From Psychromonas antarctica (GTDB lineage Bacteria > Pseudomonadota > Gammaproteobacteria > Enterobacterales > Psychromonadaceae): DNA of 42,555 nt. Numbering within the stretch: the stretch's first letter is position 1; every line of letters begins with the position of its first letter. Below the pieces are notes generated by a model. That model did no database searches and was not told the origin of the DNA. It worked only from the letters and a program-made list of their open reading frames with translations. Below, in pieces: positions 15,422 to 24,860 of this stretch. Where the stretch lies: NCBI RefSeq assembly GCF_022267535.1, contig NZ_JAHNZV010000021.1, positions 1-42,555 of the forward strand, read 5' to 3'. Position numbers and translations under genes: made by a program.

Positions 15422-17428
15422 TTACACTTTAAATCGATGCACCAACTCATTCTGCTGATGAGCCAATTCATCTAATTTTCTACTCACTTGCGCAACTTGC
15501 TCCATTGATAAGTTGTTATCATCTGCTATCTGACTAATATCGACTAGACTGCGAGAAATAGAATTGCTTGTTGAACTTTGCTCTTCCGCAGCATGTGCGA
15601 TGTGGTAACTCATTTTACTGATCTCAATAATATTTGCCTGAATTTCCTCCATGGCACTATTCGCATCTGAAGTTTGCGTTAAGCTCTTATCCATTTCACT
15701 AACACAAGCTTGCATTACTGATGATGCTTGCTCTGATTTTTCCTGAAGGTTTTGAATCATATCTTCAATTTCAGCCGTCGATTTGGTCGTACGTTCTGCT
15801 AGTACTCTAACCTCATCAGCAACCACAGCAAAGCCTCGCCCTTGCTCTCCAGCGCGAGCGGCTTCGATAGCCGCATTGAGTGCCAATAAATTAGTTTGCG
15901 CTGCAATATGACGGATAACATCCAAAATAGATCCTATGTTACTGCTCATCTCTTGGACTGTTGAAACCACTTTGACTGATTCATTCAGATTCTCTGATAA
16001 CTGGTGAATAGTAGAAATGTTATCACTCATCACATCACGACCGGTTTGCGCCGCGACTTCGACATCGCGCACTTTTTCCATAGAGGTCTGCGCACTAGTG
16101 GCGACATCTTTAACTGAATGCTCCATCTCGGTCATTGCAGTAGCAACCGATGCGGTTTGATTACGTTGCTCATTTAAACGAGCTCGAGATTCAGTCATCA
16201 CAGATTGATTCTGAGCTGACACCTCCGCCAAATTACCCGAAGTTGAACTTAATTCACGCAAGATATCCTGTAGATTGGATGCCAGCGTATTAATATGCGC
16301 ACTGAGTTGGTTGAACTCGATAAAGGTATTACCATTAACCCTGATGGTCATATCACCAGCAGTTAACGCCTCAAGCGCTTTGAGAATAGAAACCAAAGGT
16401 TTACGTACATTCTGTGCGAGTAACCACCCCAAAAACAGAAGGAAAACAGTCACCACGCCACCTATCACTATCGCCTGTGTATAACCCTTCAAATAGATTT
16501 TATTAGCCGTTTCAATAGCACTACTCGTGAGGTGCTCACCTTCAACACGAAAAGTTGCAAGGATAGCCATCGCTTGATCAACTTCACCGGCAAGGACGGC
16601 GATATTTCTATACAAAAGATCGCGAGATTGTACAAATTTGAAGTGCTGATCGAGTACGCCATCTTTTTTACCCGCATCTTGGATAAACTGTGTATTAGAT
16701 GCGTCAAATTCATCTTTGAACCCAGGCAATTCCGATAGTAGCCCTTCATAAGAATATTTTATACGCATGACACTACGCCGATTTGCTTTCATCGCTTTGC
16801 TGATTTTTTTGCTGTCGTCACTTGCCAGCGCATCCGAAGTAACGGTTTCTATGAGTGTTAATTTATCAAAATAGGTTTTAGCTATAATTTTAACCGTATC
16901 CGTCGCGTATTTATTAACATAATCAATCATGCCTAAGCGCAAATCAGTCTGTAATTTTTGATAGCGACGATTGGTTTTTTTACGCTCTTGTTGTGCATTT
17001 AACTGCGTTTTGTAGTTAGCCATCGCATTATGTGCTTCCGTAAAGTAACGCGACTCAAGCGACTGCAGCTCAGCTAATTGGGTATCCAAAGCGGGGTTAG
17101 TAGCCGAAATTTTAGCTAATTTGACAAGCGCCGCACTAAAGTCTTGATGCGCTAAACTAAACTTGTCTTCATAATCCTGCATGCGTTGTGCGTCTTGCGT
17201 AGTTAAAAAGTCTTTAAATATTTTATCTACCATCAGCAATTTAACACTGGTTTGATTCGCAAAAGTAACCAGCGGTAGCGCTTCTTCATTAACAGATTCA
17301 AGTTGATTATAAATATGACTTGTTCCATTTAACATTAAAGTGACTGTCGCTATAAAGAGTAGCACCATCAGCGCAAACCCAGCGTACATGCGTTTAATAA
17401 CCGAGGTCTGTTTATTTTTTTTAAACAT
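15422..17428 (-). CDS. Methyl-accepting chemotaxis protein
   Basis: Chemoreceptor of about 668 residues from ATG 17428, selected because GGAA lies upstream and the product begins MFKKNKQTS just before the first membrane helix ([19 protein letters not shown]). The frame is open to 17491, so a slightly longer start is possible. A periplasmic ligand region of about 270 residues, largely helical, is followed by a second membrane helix ([19 protein letters not shown]), a HAMP domain and a long coiled-coil signalling domain with the invariant hairpin region ([32 protein letters not shown]). It signals through CheW/CheA to the flagellar motor. No LacI-type operator is seen upstream. Its place within the glucan locus suggests that it senses laminarin oligomers or a bound periplasmic protein, which is inference. 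Confidence 0.93.
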   Translation of the reverse strand: MFKKNKQTSVIKRMYAGFALMVLLFIATVTLMLNGTSHIYNQLESVNEEALPLVTFANQTSVKLLMVDKIFKDFLTTQDAQRMQDYEDKFSLAHQDFSAALVKLAKISATNPALDTQLAELQSLESRYFTEAHNAMANYKTQLNAQQERKKTNRRYQKLQTDLRLGMIDYVNKYATDTVKIIAKTYFDKLTLIETVTSDALASDDSKKISKAMKANRRSVMRIKYSYEGLLSELPGFKDEFDASNTQFIQDAGKKDGVLDQHFKFVQSRDLLYRNIAVLAGEVDQAMAILATFRVEGEHLTSSAIETANKIYLKGYTQAIVIGGVVTVFLLFLGWLLAQNVRKPLVSILKALEALTAGDMTIRVNGNTFIEFNQLSAHINTLASNLQDILRELSSTSGNLAEVSAQNQSVMTESRARLNEQRNQTASVATAMTEMEHSVKDVATSAQTSMEKVRDVEVAAQTGRDVMSDNISTIHQLSENLNESVKVVSTVQEMSSNIGSILDVIRHIAAQTNLLALNAAIEAARAGEQGRGFAVVADEVRVLAERTTKSTAEIEDMIQNLQEKSEQASSVMQACVSEMDKSLTQTSDANSAMEEIQANIIEISKMSYHIAHAAEEQSSTSNSISRSLVDISQIADDNNLSMEQVAQVSRKLDELAHQQNELVHRFKV

Positions 17429-17539
17429 CTTATTAATTTCCATTATGAGAAAAACATCATCTATAACCACACTAATTAATACCATTTCCATTCATTAAAT
17501 GTTCTATTTCGGCGTAGGTGAAATGCATACAAGTAAGGT

Positions 17540-17578
17540 GTTGATTTTATAACGAGTAGTTTTAATTATAAAATCAAC
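17540..17578. promoter_or_regulatory. 12-bp inverted repeat upstream of MCP gene
   Basis: GTTGATTTTATA (17540-17551) pairs with TATAAAATCAAC (17567-17578) across 15 bases. It is about 110 bp before the MCP start and could be a regulator site or a stem-loop; no regulator is assigned. Confidence 0.45.
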
Positions 17579-17710
17579 AATAAAACGCAAATCTTATTTA
17601 CGTTTAACTCGCATCCATTTTAATAAGCATAAATGAATATATAATGAGTAGATTTGCTATAAAGTAGCAATCCAGATTAACAAATCGTGTAGCCTATACA
17701 CGGCTACAGC

Positions 17711-17750
17711 TAAGATGATAAGCGGAGTCAGTCCTGCACTTATCATCTTA
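17711..17750 (-). terminator. Stem-loop after GH3 gene
   Basis: Perfect 12-bp stem TAAGATGATAAG/CTTATCATCTTA with a 16-nt loop, 18 nt beyond the GH3 stop. No clear T run follows, so it may protect the mRNA end instead of terminating. Confidence 0.6.
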
Positions 17751-17767
17751 CTTAGCTGAATAAACCT

Positions 17768-20700
17768 TTACTTAACTAAACGGACATTTTTGAAACTAAA
17801 TGCCACTCCCGCTTGCGGGTTCGCCCACGCAGGTAATATGACAAAAGGCTTAGTAATGGTTTTTACTATTTCATCGGTCACTAATTTATTAACTGGCACA
17901 GAAATGGCGGTCCATTCAGCAACAGGAATAATAGGCAGAAAATAATCCGGGCCGCTGTTATTTGGCCCTTCCATTTTAACCACTAGACCATCAACATTGG
18001 CGGCATAATCACTCACCATCAGATCAAACTGCAGGGTCCCCCTCTCTCTATAATGGCTTAAGTTTTGTGTTTCACCACTTAAGATAACCACACCTTTTTG
18101 TGTTTCCAAAGCCGCGCTATTGTAAGTTACATTAACCACGGTCTCCTTATCATTAACGACGGTTTCAGTACGAATAAGATCCGCTGCAGGACTCCAGTCC
18201 GTTATATTCGCACTCCATACTGACACACTCGAATTCCATGGCGCGCTGTAAATATCCGAGAAAGCCTCATCTAGTGCAGGTAATGCGGGATCAGCTAAAT
18301 TGGCACAACTAAGCTCCGCTGCTGCCGTATCGAGACTACGAGGGACAAAACGGATCTCACCTAAATCAAATTCCATTTCACCAGCTGTCGAGATCAATAA
18401 GGCGGTATTCAATATCGAATAATCCATGCCTTGCTTGGCAAAACAGCTTAACGGTATTTTAATAGTCGCCCAATAATCAGACACGGCGGGTAAAAATCGA
18501 TTGATTTTGACTTCGCCTAAGCATGGCCACTGACAATGCATCGCTATTTTAGTGTCTGCAGTTGGCGCTTTATGCATACGAATATCGAACTGTAATGTTG
18601 AATCAGCATTCGCATAACTATTTTTATCCAAGCTTAATGAATCACCTGTTTGCATATAGAACTGCGCAGCATTTTTCCCATCAAAACTAACATTTAATGC
18701 ATCTTGTTGATGCTTGTAGTTAATAGGCCTTGTTGTTAAACCGGCAATGGACGTTTCGCTGCCATTGGAAACATCAACACTCGCCCAACCATTTGCTTCC
18801 CCACCTATCCTTGCCACAAATTCCGCTGACGCGTCGCGACCAAAAACTTCCATCTTGGTTGTCGCAAGACCCCGATCCGGTGCATTTTGGCCACAACCGA
18901 AATCCCGTGGGTCAAGTGCGAGGTTATTTAAATCATGCTCCGATGTAACCGGTGAACCGTAAAATAGACCATAACCATAGGCAAATAACGGTTTATGTTC
19001 GCCGCTGATATCCTGCTCGGTGGGCGGTGTTTTGTAACCTACTATATTGGGTGCAATGCGATTAATCGTTGTGGAACATTTCTTCATCGGCCATGAGTAA
19101 GATAAACGCCCGCTAAAGTGCTTACCTTTTTTATTAAACAACACATCGGTTATACCACCGGCTTCAGTACCGGGAAGCCATGCAGCCACAAAGGCATCCG
19201 AATTATTAATCTCTTCATTGACATACAACGGGCGACCAGAATAGAAAATCGTTACAACCTTCAACCCAGCGGCCTTGAGCGCTTTGATTTTTTCTAAATC
19301 GGCCAGATAGGCTGGTTTAATGGTAGAGAATTCCAATGTTTTATTGGCTTTTATATCACCAAACATTTCCGCATAGGGATCTTCACCGATCACAACAACT
19401 GCGACTGTCTTCTCGTTAGCATCACTCATTTTTGAAATGATATTGTCGCGACCAACGACACCCTGTAGCGCCATTAGCATGGTTGTAGCACCGGGAAAAT
19501 CATCTTTGACATTGTTTTCATTGCCCTGCCAGGTGAGTGACCACCCACCAGTTTGTTTCTGAATATCATTAGCAGCACTACCCGCAATTAAGATCTTTTG
19601 ATCCACAGCTAAAGGTAATATATTGTCTGCATTTTTTAATAATACCAGCGACTCACTGACCGCCTGTCGGGCTAAGGCTCGATGCTCAGCAGAGCCAAGC
19701 AGTTCTTGATGACCTGCAAGAGGTCGCTGTGATGGTTTTACTTTCGCCCATAAATTGGCGCGCATTTTTACGCGTAAAATACGTGTCACCGCATCGTCGA
19801 TACGTGATAATGGGATAGTTCCGTCATTAACTTGCGCGATCACATTGTGATAAAAAGCCTGCCAATCATTACGAGCAGTCACCATAAACACATCATTGCC
19901 TGCATTGACCGCAGCAGGACAGTTTGCAGCGCTACAACCGGAGATCTCACTCTGGCCATTCCAGTCAGTTACAACAATACCGTCAAATCCCATTTTGTTT
20001 TTAAGTACATCGGTAATCAAATATTTACTGCCATGGAGTTTTTTATTGTATTGTCCATCTTTAACTTGTGCGTAATTTGCGTCATTGTGCCAGGAGTTAA
20101 ATGAGGTCATCACCACTTGCGCACCCGCTTCTAATCCGGCGAAATAACCCGTCGCATGTATATTACGTAAATAATCTTCTGAGTAATGATTTTCACCGCG
20201 ATCGACGCCGTTTTGCGTACCACCATCGCCAACCCAATGCTTAACATTGGAAATCACATGACTGTCACCAGCAAGTCCTGCAGCCCCACCTTGAATACCC
20301 TCGACCATAGACTTTGCATATTGATAAACAATTTCAGGATCTTCTGAGTAACCTTCATATACCCGGCCCCAACGGTAATCTCGAGGCGTTGCTACGGTTG
20401 GTGCGAATGTCCAATCAAGCCCTGTCGCGGCTATTTCTAGGGCTGTGGCTTGACCGATTTTGTAAATAAGATCGGGATTATTTGCCGCCCCTAAACCGAT
20501 GTTATGCGGGAAAACGGTCGCTTTAAAAACATTATTGTGGCCATGAACCGCATCGGTTGCCCACATAAACGGAATTTTAAATCCGCGTCCTTGATAAGCT
20601 TCTTGTAAAGCTAACCAATATTTATCTGACGCTTGCGCCCAATCTTTTGCTGTCGCGTATTTATTATTATTAGGCCAACCACCGCCACCATTTAATAATG

Positions 20701-20989
20701 AACCCAACTTATAGCTTTTTGCTTCCTGTGGTGTCACTTCACGCAGTTCTGGCTGGATCATCTGACCCACTTTTTCTTGAAGGGTCATTTGCACCAATAT
20801 TTCAGTGATTCTCTTTTCAATTAACGGATCTTTGCCAATCGCACTTTGTAACGTGGGCCACTGTGCAAAATAAGGTACTTTAGATTCTATCGCAGTGCTT
20901 ACGGAGTCTTGACTGTTGAGCGCAGCGTAAGCGGAAGAGCTTGTGATTAATGCGATGACAAATAACATCAATTTTTTACTGAATAACAT
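17768..20989 (-). CDS. Exported GH3 exo-beta-glucosidase, ExoP-like with two C-terminal modules
   Basis: 1073 residues, long for GH3 (about 840 for ExoP-type enzymes). A signal peptide ends at SSAYA/AL (A22), with no lipobox, so a periplasmic or secreted enzyme. The GH3 N-terminal barrel has DAVHGHNN, DYRWGRVYEGYSEDP, KHWVGDGGT and GIVVTDWNG, with D342 the nucleophile. The alpha/beta sandwich follows with SLVLLKNADNILPL and the GRPLYV and WLPGTEAGG blocks. Residues about 715-885 match the galactose-binding-like C-terminal module of ExoP; residues about 905-1073 are a further module ending FSFKNVRLVK, very like the first module of the 782-residue lipoprotein. It should release glucose or short oligomers from beta-1,3-glucan chains. 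It follows the porin gene with about 107 bp between and likely shares its promoter. Confidence 0.93.
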   Translation of the reverse strand: MLFSKKLMLFVIALITSSSAYAALNSQDSVSTAIESKVPYFAQWPTLQSAIGKDPLIEKRITEILVQMTLQEKVGQMIQPELREVTPQEAKSYKLGSLLNGGGGWPNNNKYATAKDWAQASDKYWLALQEAYQGRGFKIPFMWATDAVHGHNNVFKATVFPHNIGLGAANNPDLIYKIGQATALEIAATGLDWTFAPTVATPRDYRWGRVYEGYSEDPEIVYQYAKSMVEGIQGGAAGLAGDSHVISNVKHWVGDGGTQNGVDRGENHYSEDYLRNIHATGYFAGLEAGAQVVMTSFNSWHNDANYAQVKDGQYNKKLHGSKYLITDVLKNKMGFDGIVVTDWNGQSEISGCSAANCPAAVNAGNDVFMVTARNDWQAFYHNVIAQVNDGTIPLSRIDDAVTRILRVKMRANLWAKVKPSQRPLAGHQELLGSAEHRALARQAVSESLVLLKNADNILPLAVDQKILIAGSAANDIQKQTGGWSLTWQGNENNVKDDFPGATTMLMALQGVVGRDNIISKMSDANEKTVAVVVIGEDPYAEMFGDIKANKTLEFSTIKPAYLADLEKIKALKAAGLKVVTIFYSGRPLYVNEEINNSDAFVAAWLPGTEAGGITDVLFNKKGKHFSGRLSYSWPMKKCSTTINRIAPNIVGYKTPPTEQDISGEHKPLFAYGYGLFYGSPVTSEHDLNNLALDPRDFGCGQNAPDRGLATTKMEVFGRDASAEFVARIGGEANGWASVDVSNGSETSIAGLTTRPINYKHQQDALNVSFDGKNAAQFYMQTGDSLSLDKNSYANADSTLQFDIRMHKAPTADTKIAMHCQWPCLGEVKINRFLPAVSDYWATIKIPLSCFAKQGMDYSILNTALLISTAGEMEFDLGEIRFVPRSLDTAAAELSCANLADPALPALDEAFSDIYSAPWNSSVSVWSANITDWSPAADLIRTETVVNDKETVVNVTYNSAALETQKGVVILSGETQNLSHYRERGTLQFDLMVSDYAANVDGLVVKMEGPNNSGPDYFLPIIPVAEWTAISVPVNKLVTDEIVKTITKPFVILPAWANPQAGVAFSFKNVRLVK

Positions 20990-21013
20990 AAATAAAATTC
21001 ATTCCAACATGAA

Positions 21014-21074
21014 CAAAAAAAGGGCCATCGTTAATAAAAAGAAAAGGGCCATCGCAATAAAGTGATGGCCCTTT
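21014..21074 (-). terminator. Terminator with duplicated 3' arm between porin and GH3
   Basis: On the minus strand, arm AAAGGGCCATC (21064-21074) pairs with GATGGCCCTTT (21043-21053), then TTTTCTTTTT. A second copy of the 3' arm, GATGGCCCTTTTTTT, lies at 21015-21029. Read-through into GH3 is needed for a shared operon, so this is probably a partial terminator that gives more porin than GH3. Confidence 0.75.
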
Positions 21075-21096
21075 AAAATTAACGATTATTTAGTGC

Positions 21097-22377
21097 TTAC
21101 CACCACATATCAGCTTGAATACCAACGATGAAATCATCATCACCATTATTAGTACCTGCATGATTTAAGTAAGTGCCTAATAGACGAATTTCTGGTGCAG
21201 GGCCTTGGCCAGTACCGATAACCCAAGTAGGTGCGATAGTTATTTTCGCGTTATTACCACTTCCTTGATAGCCATCACCTTCATAATGGTTATATTGAGT
21301 ACCGAATTCAGTCGCAACCATGAAGTTATCAGATACTGGGAAAGTAGGACGTATCATTGCCGACATCCAGTAATCACTGCTGCCATCGTCATTGTCATTG
21401 TATTGTGCTTGCAGAGCAGGGAATAGATTAATGCCGTTCTCTAGGAAATAACCGCCCCAAAGTAGGAAACGAGCAGAAACATCACCATCATCAACATAGC
21501 TCATTTGATCAGGACCTGGTCCACCAGCAACCCATCCGTTGTAGACATTCAATGTACCACCGAGCAATTGATGAGAGCCTAGACCGACACCAACTTGACC
21601 GATAATTTTAGAAAAACCATTACCTGGAAGACCAAGGAAACTGTCAAGATGAACGATAGCCGTTAAATCGGCACCAGTTTCTGCATACTCATTGCCAGCA
21701 GAATCCCAGTTATCAGTCATCGCTTTAACCTGACCATGTAGTTCGAAGCTACCAAAGTTAGCGCCAACATGAACAGAATGCATCAAGTTATTGGTATTAT
21801 CGCCCCAACGTCCAGCTGCATTTCCGTTACGGTCAGTAGACATATAAGCGAAATCAAATTTTGTATCGCCAATTTCATAATCGCTTACACCAAGACCTAA
21901 TCCAGACATCTGCGTGTAGAAGAAATCAGTCATAAAGATATAGTTATCTTTACCGTAATCACGTTTACCAGCCCAGAAAGTACCCGTTTCAGTCAAGCCA
22001 GCAAACTCAACATAAGTTTGCCCAAAGCCCATACTATTATCTACACCACCGGCATCTACTGAAGAACCCAGCGCTTTATCATCACCCGTACCCGCTACTG
22101 CTACATGAATGCGGATATTTTTGCCGTCATCAAAGGCCCATTTTTTGACCAACTCAAAACTCATATCGTTATCGGACTCAATACCTAAACGGCCTAGTTG
22201 TTCTTTTGATGCAGGGTACTTAGCACGCTGTAAGTCATCTTCAACGCTTAAGATAACTCCAGAACGAAAGTAGCCGTGAAATTCTAGCCCATCAGTGACT
22301 TCTGCATTAGCACCACTGGTAACAGCGAACCCCGATGTAGCAAGCAGACATGCAAGGGTTAATTTTGATAGTTTCAT
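21097..22377 (-). CDS. LamB-type carbohydrate porin
   Basis: 426 residues with a signal peptide ending SGANA/EV (A25). Family features of maltoporin are visible: GLEFHGYFRSGV as the first strand, LGRLGIESDND, an ETGTFWAGKRDYGKDN block, and the terminal strand GIQADMWW, like the ...WW end of E. coli LamB. It should form an outer-membrane trimer that lets linear oligosaccharides, here probably laminari-oligosaccharides, into the periplasm. GGAG precedes the ATG. Two operator copies (22430 and 22568) lie upstream. The first gene of a likely porin-GH3 unit. Substrate is inferred from neighbours, since maltoporin-like proteins serve several glycans. Confidence 0.9.
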   Translation of the reverse strand: MKLSKLTLACLLATSGFAVTSGANAEVTDGLEFHGYFRSGVILSVEDDLQRAKYPASKEQLGRLGIESDNDMSFELVKKWAFDDGKNIRIHVAVAGTGDDKALGSSVDAGGVDNSMGFGQTYVEFAGLTETGTFWAGKRDYGKDNYIFMTDFFYTQMSGLGLGVSDYEIGDTKFDFAYMSTDRNGNAAGRWGDNTNNLMHSVHVGANFGSFELHGQVKAMTDNWDSAGNEYAETGADLTAIVHLDSFLGLPGNGFSKIIGQVGVGLGSHQLLGGTLNVYNGWVAGGPGPDQMSYVDDGDVSARFLLWGGYFLENGINLFPALQAQYNDNDDGSSDYWMSAMIRPTFPVSDNFMVATEFGTQYNHYEGDGYQGSGNNAKITIAPTWVIGTGQGPAPEIRLLGTYLNHAGTNNGDDDFIVGIQADMWW

Positions 22378-22429
22378 TGTAACTCCATAGTTTTATTGTA
22401 ATTCCGAGTGTTGACCAAGAAAGTCGCAA

Positions 22430-22441
22430 GTAAGCGCTTTC
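22430..22441. promoter_or_regulatory. LacI-type operator proximal to porin gene
   Basis: GTAAGCGCTTTC, about 55 bp before the porin ATG at 22377; 138 bp from the next copy, a spacing that could allow looping. Confidence 0.8.
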
Positions 22442-22567
22442 TTGTATTGTTAAGAAAATACCAAATATGATCAGGTAACATTCAATATGCAGTTAAGACC
22501 CGTTGGCTAATTTCAGAAGCAAGTATAAAGACAAAATGGCAGGTATAAAGTGAGCGCCGTCACTAAA

Positions 22568-22579
22568 GTAAGCGCTTTC
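22568..22579. promoter_or_regulatory. LacI-type operator in divergent porin/LacI region
   Basis: GTAAGCGCTTTC, same sequence as at 22430, between the divergent porin and regulator genes. It may serve porin control and autoregulation. The DNA from 22580 to 22860 shows no gene or other clear signal. Confidence 0.75.
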
Positions 22580-22875
22580 ACGTGATGTGAGTCACGCAAT
22601 TTAGATTCTAAAGTGAACTAATAGAACGTTCTGAAAAATAATATAATCGTTCCTATTGATCTCCAAGCTCAAATAAATGCTGATCGGTGCCTAAACACAC
22701 ACGAACCGACTTCACAGAGTGTGTACGTTATCCGAAGCCATGGAAGAAAGGGCTTGCTCTACGTCAAAGCGAGGTGCAGAATCGAGCAATAAATGCGAAA
22801 CTAATGAGTTGAAAAATTTCAATCATTATAACGGCTTAATTCAAACCACCCCATAAAATAATATAGGAGAGTAAG

Positions 22876-23919
22876 TTGATCACCATCAAGGAAGTATCCG
22901 AACTTGCCCAAGTTTCTCAGGCAACTGTTTCAAGAGCTTTAAATGGCCATCCGACAGTCAAAGAAGCGAATAAAATCAAAGTGTTTGCAGCAATAGAAAA
23001 ACTGGGTTACAAGCCGAACTCCTTTGCTCAAGCACTGGCTTCGAGCCGCTCAAACAGTATCGGCATGCTAGTAGGCTCTCTTGAAGGGCCCTTTTATGGC
23101 CCTTTGATGCATAATGCAGAAGATATTGTTCGTAAAAAAAACATGCATTTAATTGTCACGAGTGGGCAAGAATCAAAAGAAAAAGAAAAAGATTCGATTC
23201 GCTTTCTGCAGTCTAAACAAGTTGACGGCTTAATCATTCACTCAGATATGTTATCTGATAATGAATTAATACAAATAGCCAAAGAAACCACTGCAACAGT
23301 CATTCTAAACCGCTATATACCTGAACTTTCTAAACAATGTATCTGTATTGATAATGAACTTGGTGGTTATCTTGCAACTAAACATTTACTTGAATCTGGC
23401 CATCACAAAGTTGCTTGTATTACCGGGCAGCTTAGTAAAATTGACAGTCGAGATCGCTTACAAGGATATCGAAATGCACTCACTGAATATGGCGTAAAAT
23501 ATGATGCCAGTTTGATTGTAGAAGGTCGATTTGACCATCATGGTAACCATGAAAAGGTCAGACGCTTACTGGATAGGAGTAATCACATTACAGCTATTTT
23601 TTGCCAAAATGACAATATTGCTTTAGCTGTTTATGATGTCTGCAGTGAGAGAGGACTTATTATTGGTGAGGATATTTCTCTTATTGGTTTTGATAATGAT
23701 ACTTACAGCCAACACATAAGACCCAAACTCACTACGGTTAACTTCCCTGTTATCGAAATGGGCATCGAGGCAGCTAACTGCGTACTCTCTCTAGTGAGCA
23801 AAAAAACCTATTCGGTGCAAAATAAATTAGCCCCAGAGCTAGTGATCAGAGATTCAGTTAAAATAATAGACTCGAGTTATAACGAAGAAAGCAAAAAGGT
23901 AAGCAGTGTGACTTATTAA
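22876..23919 (+). CDS. LacI-family transcriptional regulator of the beta-glucan locus
   Basis: 347 residues from a TTG at 22876 with AGGAGA five bases upstream. The N-terminal helix-turn-helix is canonical (TIKEVSELAQVSQATVSRAL, then YKPN.. hinge), followed by a periplasmic-binding-protein-like sensor domain (SIGMLVGSLEGPFYGPL, IDNELGGYLATKHLLESGH, ISLIGFDND). It should bind the AGCGCT-centred palindromes found before most units here and release them on binding a glucan-derived sugar. It is the only LacI-type gene in the window, and one of the copies (22568) lies in its own upstream region. Whether it represses or activates is not visible; several operators lie close to gene starts, which favours repression. 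Confidence 0.93.
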   Translation: MITIKEVSELAQVSQATVSRALNGHPTVKEANKIKVFAAIEKLGYKPNSFAQALASSRSNSIGMLVGSLEGPFYGPLMHNAEDIVRKKNMHLIVTSGQESKEKEKDSIRFLQSKQVDGLIIHSDMLSDNELIQIAKETTATVILNRYIPELSKQCICIDNELGGYLATKHLLESGHHKVACITGQLSKIDSRDRLQGYRNALTEYGVKYDASLIVEGRFDHHGNHEKVRRLLDRSNHITAIFCQNDNIALAVYDVCSERGLIIGEDISLIGFDNDTYSQHIRPKLTTVNFPVIEMGIEAANCVLSLVSKKTYSVQNKLAPELVIRDSVKIIDSSYNEESKKVSSVTY

Positions 23920-24080
23920 AATAGCCCCTAACTGTGTTATGAATTTGATTCAAAACATCACCTTGTTAGCAACTAAAGCAGGCCACAATGGATCCATCGG
24001 ATGCGCTGAAGTAACAACAACTATGTCTTGCAACTCATGCCTTCCTAGCCCCTCTTTTTATGCCCATCATTGCATTAATT

Positions 24081-24117
24081 GGCTATTAAAATAGCCAGCT
24101 AGGCCGGCTATTTTAAT
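24081..24117. terminator. Stem-loop after the LacI-family gene
   Basis: ATTAAAATAGCC (24085-24096) pairs with GGCTATTTTAAT (24106-24117); in addition GGCTATT AA AATAGCC (24081-24096) is itself a palindrome, so two folds compete. It is about 160 nt past the regulator stop and could end transcription from either side. Confidence 0.6.
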
Positions 24118-24158
24118 ACATCCAAAATGCTAATTAGCGATTCAGTTAGCTTTAATTA

Positions 24159-24320
24159 ATACCAATCCTATTAAATATGTGATCTAAATTTTACGCAGGA
24201 AAAATTGTTTAGTTTGAGGCGAAAGTTAATGTAAATGGTTGTTCCCTTTACGAAACTTTCAACAATGAAATAAGCAATTTTAACAAGTAAAATAGATCAG
24301 CTAATTATTACGATTGGTAT
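24159..24320. repeat. MITE-like element with ATACCAATC termini
   Basis: A 162-bp imperfect palindrome. ATACCAATC at the left end is inverted as GATTGGTAT at the right end, and the inner arms also match in blocks (TGATCT, ATTTTAC, AAAATTG, TTGAAAGTT). It has no coding capacity. Similar short hairpin elements are dispersed in marine gammaproteobacterial genomes. Confidence 0.65.
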
Positions 24321-24396
24321 AATAGTGCTCTGATAACATCTATTGTAGTCCGCTAAATAATAGAGGCATGTACCTAGCCTAAAAAAAAACGAAAAA

Positions 24397-24417
24397 AAAG
24401 GCAGAAAAACTGCCTTT
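24397..24417 (-). terminator. Terminator of the ABC/phosphorylase/cupin operon
   Basis: Stem AAAGGCAG/CTGCCTTT with a 5-nt loop, followed on the minus strand by T8 and a further T run; 21 nt beyond the cupin stop. Confidence 0.92.
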
Positions 24418-24437
24418 AATAATACCCGAAGCGATTA

Positions 24438-24860
24438 TCACCAATGTTTAGTGGTTATCGCCTTTAGCTTGTCACGTATGTGCTCATCAATCATAATCTT
24501 TGGCGAATTATTGTCATCTGTATCTCGATTTTCGACGATCAAAACCTTAGCCTCTTTATTAAGGGTGTGCGTATGGTATACGCCACGCTTAATATTGTAG
24601 ATCTTGTTAATTTCCATATCCCAACTGATTATTTCAATAATATTATTTTTCTCATCAAGCTCGGCACAAAATAAAATACATTTGCCTGATAACAATACAA
24701 ATACCTCATCGGTTTCATTATGACACTGAAAGTTATCTATTTTATCAGCGTCTAACTCGTCAATGTAATTGAGCATTGCGACTCGCCAGGTCTGAAAATC
24801 GACGACAGGTGCATAACCTGCCGCGTTATATTCAGACACCTCTAACAGGTGATTATTCAC
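24438..24860 (-). CDS. Small cupin-domain protein
   Basis: About 140 residues with a single cupin fold: ETDEVFVLLSGKCILFCAE, then INKIYNIKRGVYHTHTL and KVLIVENRDTDDNNS. The start chosen is the GTG at 24860, which has GGGAG six bases upstream; another GTG at 24866 is in frame. Either start overlaps the end of the phosphorylase gene, so translation is coupled. A full metal site is not obvious: one HTH near the second motif and the E of ETDEVF could contribute. It is cytoplasmic and the last gene of the operon. Small cupins in sugar operons may bind or epimerise sugars or their phosphates; the function here is unknown, and a link to the phosphorylase product (glucose 1-phosphate) is only a suggestion. 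Confidence 0.85.
   Translation of the reverse strand: MNNHLLEVSEYNAAGYAPVVDFQTWRVAMLNYIDELDADKIDNFQCHNETDEVFVLLSGKCILFCAELDEKNNIIEIISWDMEINKIYNIKRGVYHTHTLNKEAKVLIVENRDTDDNNSPKIMIDEHIRDKLKAITTKHW

Noticed and set aside
16371-16384. AGCGCT palindrome inside the MCP gene
   Set aside because: It falls in coding sequence for LKALEAL and is explained by codon choice; not near a gene start.
19275-19289. TGAGCGCTTTGA-like sequence within the GH3 gene
   Set aside because: Intragenic, encodes KIKALKAA, imperfect palindrome; no reason to call it an operator.
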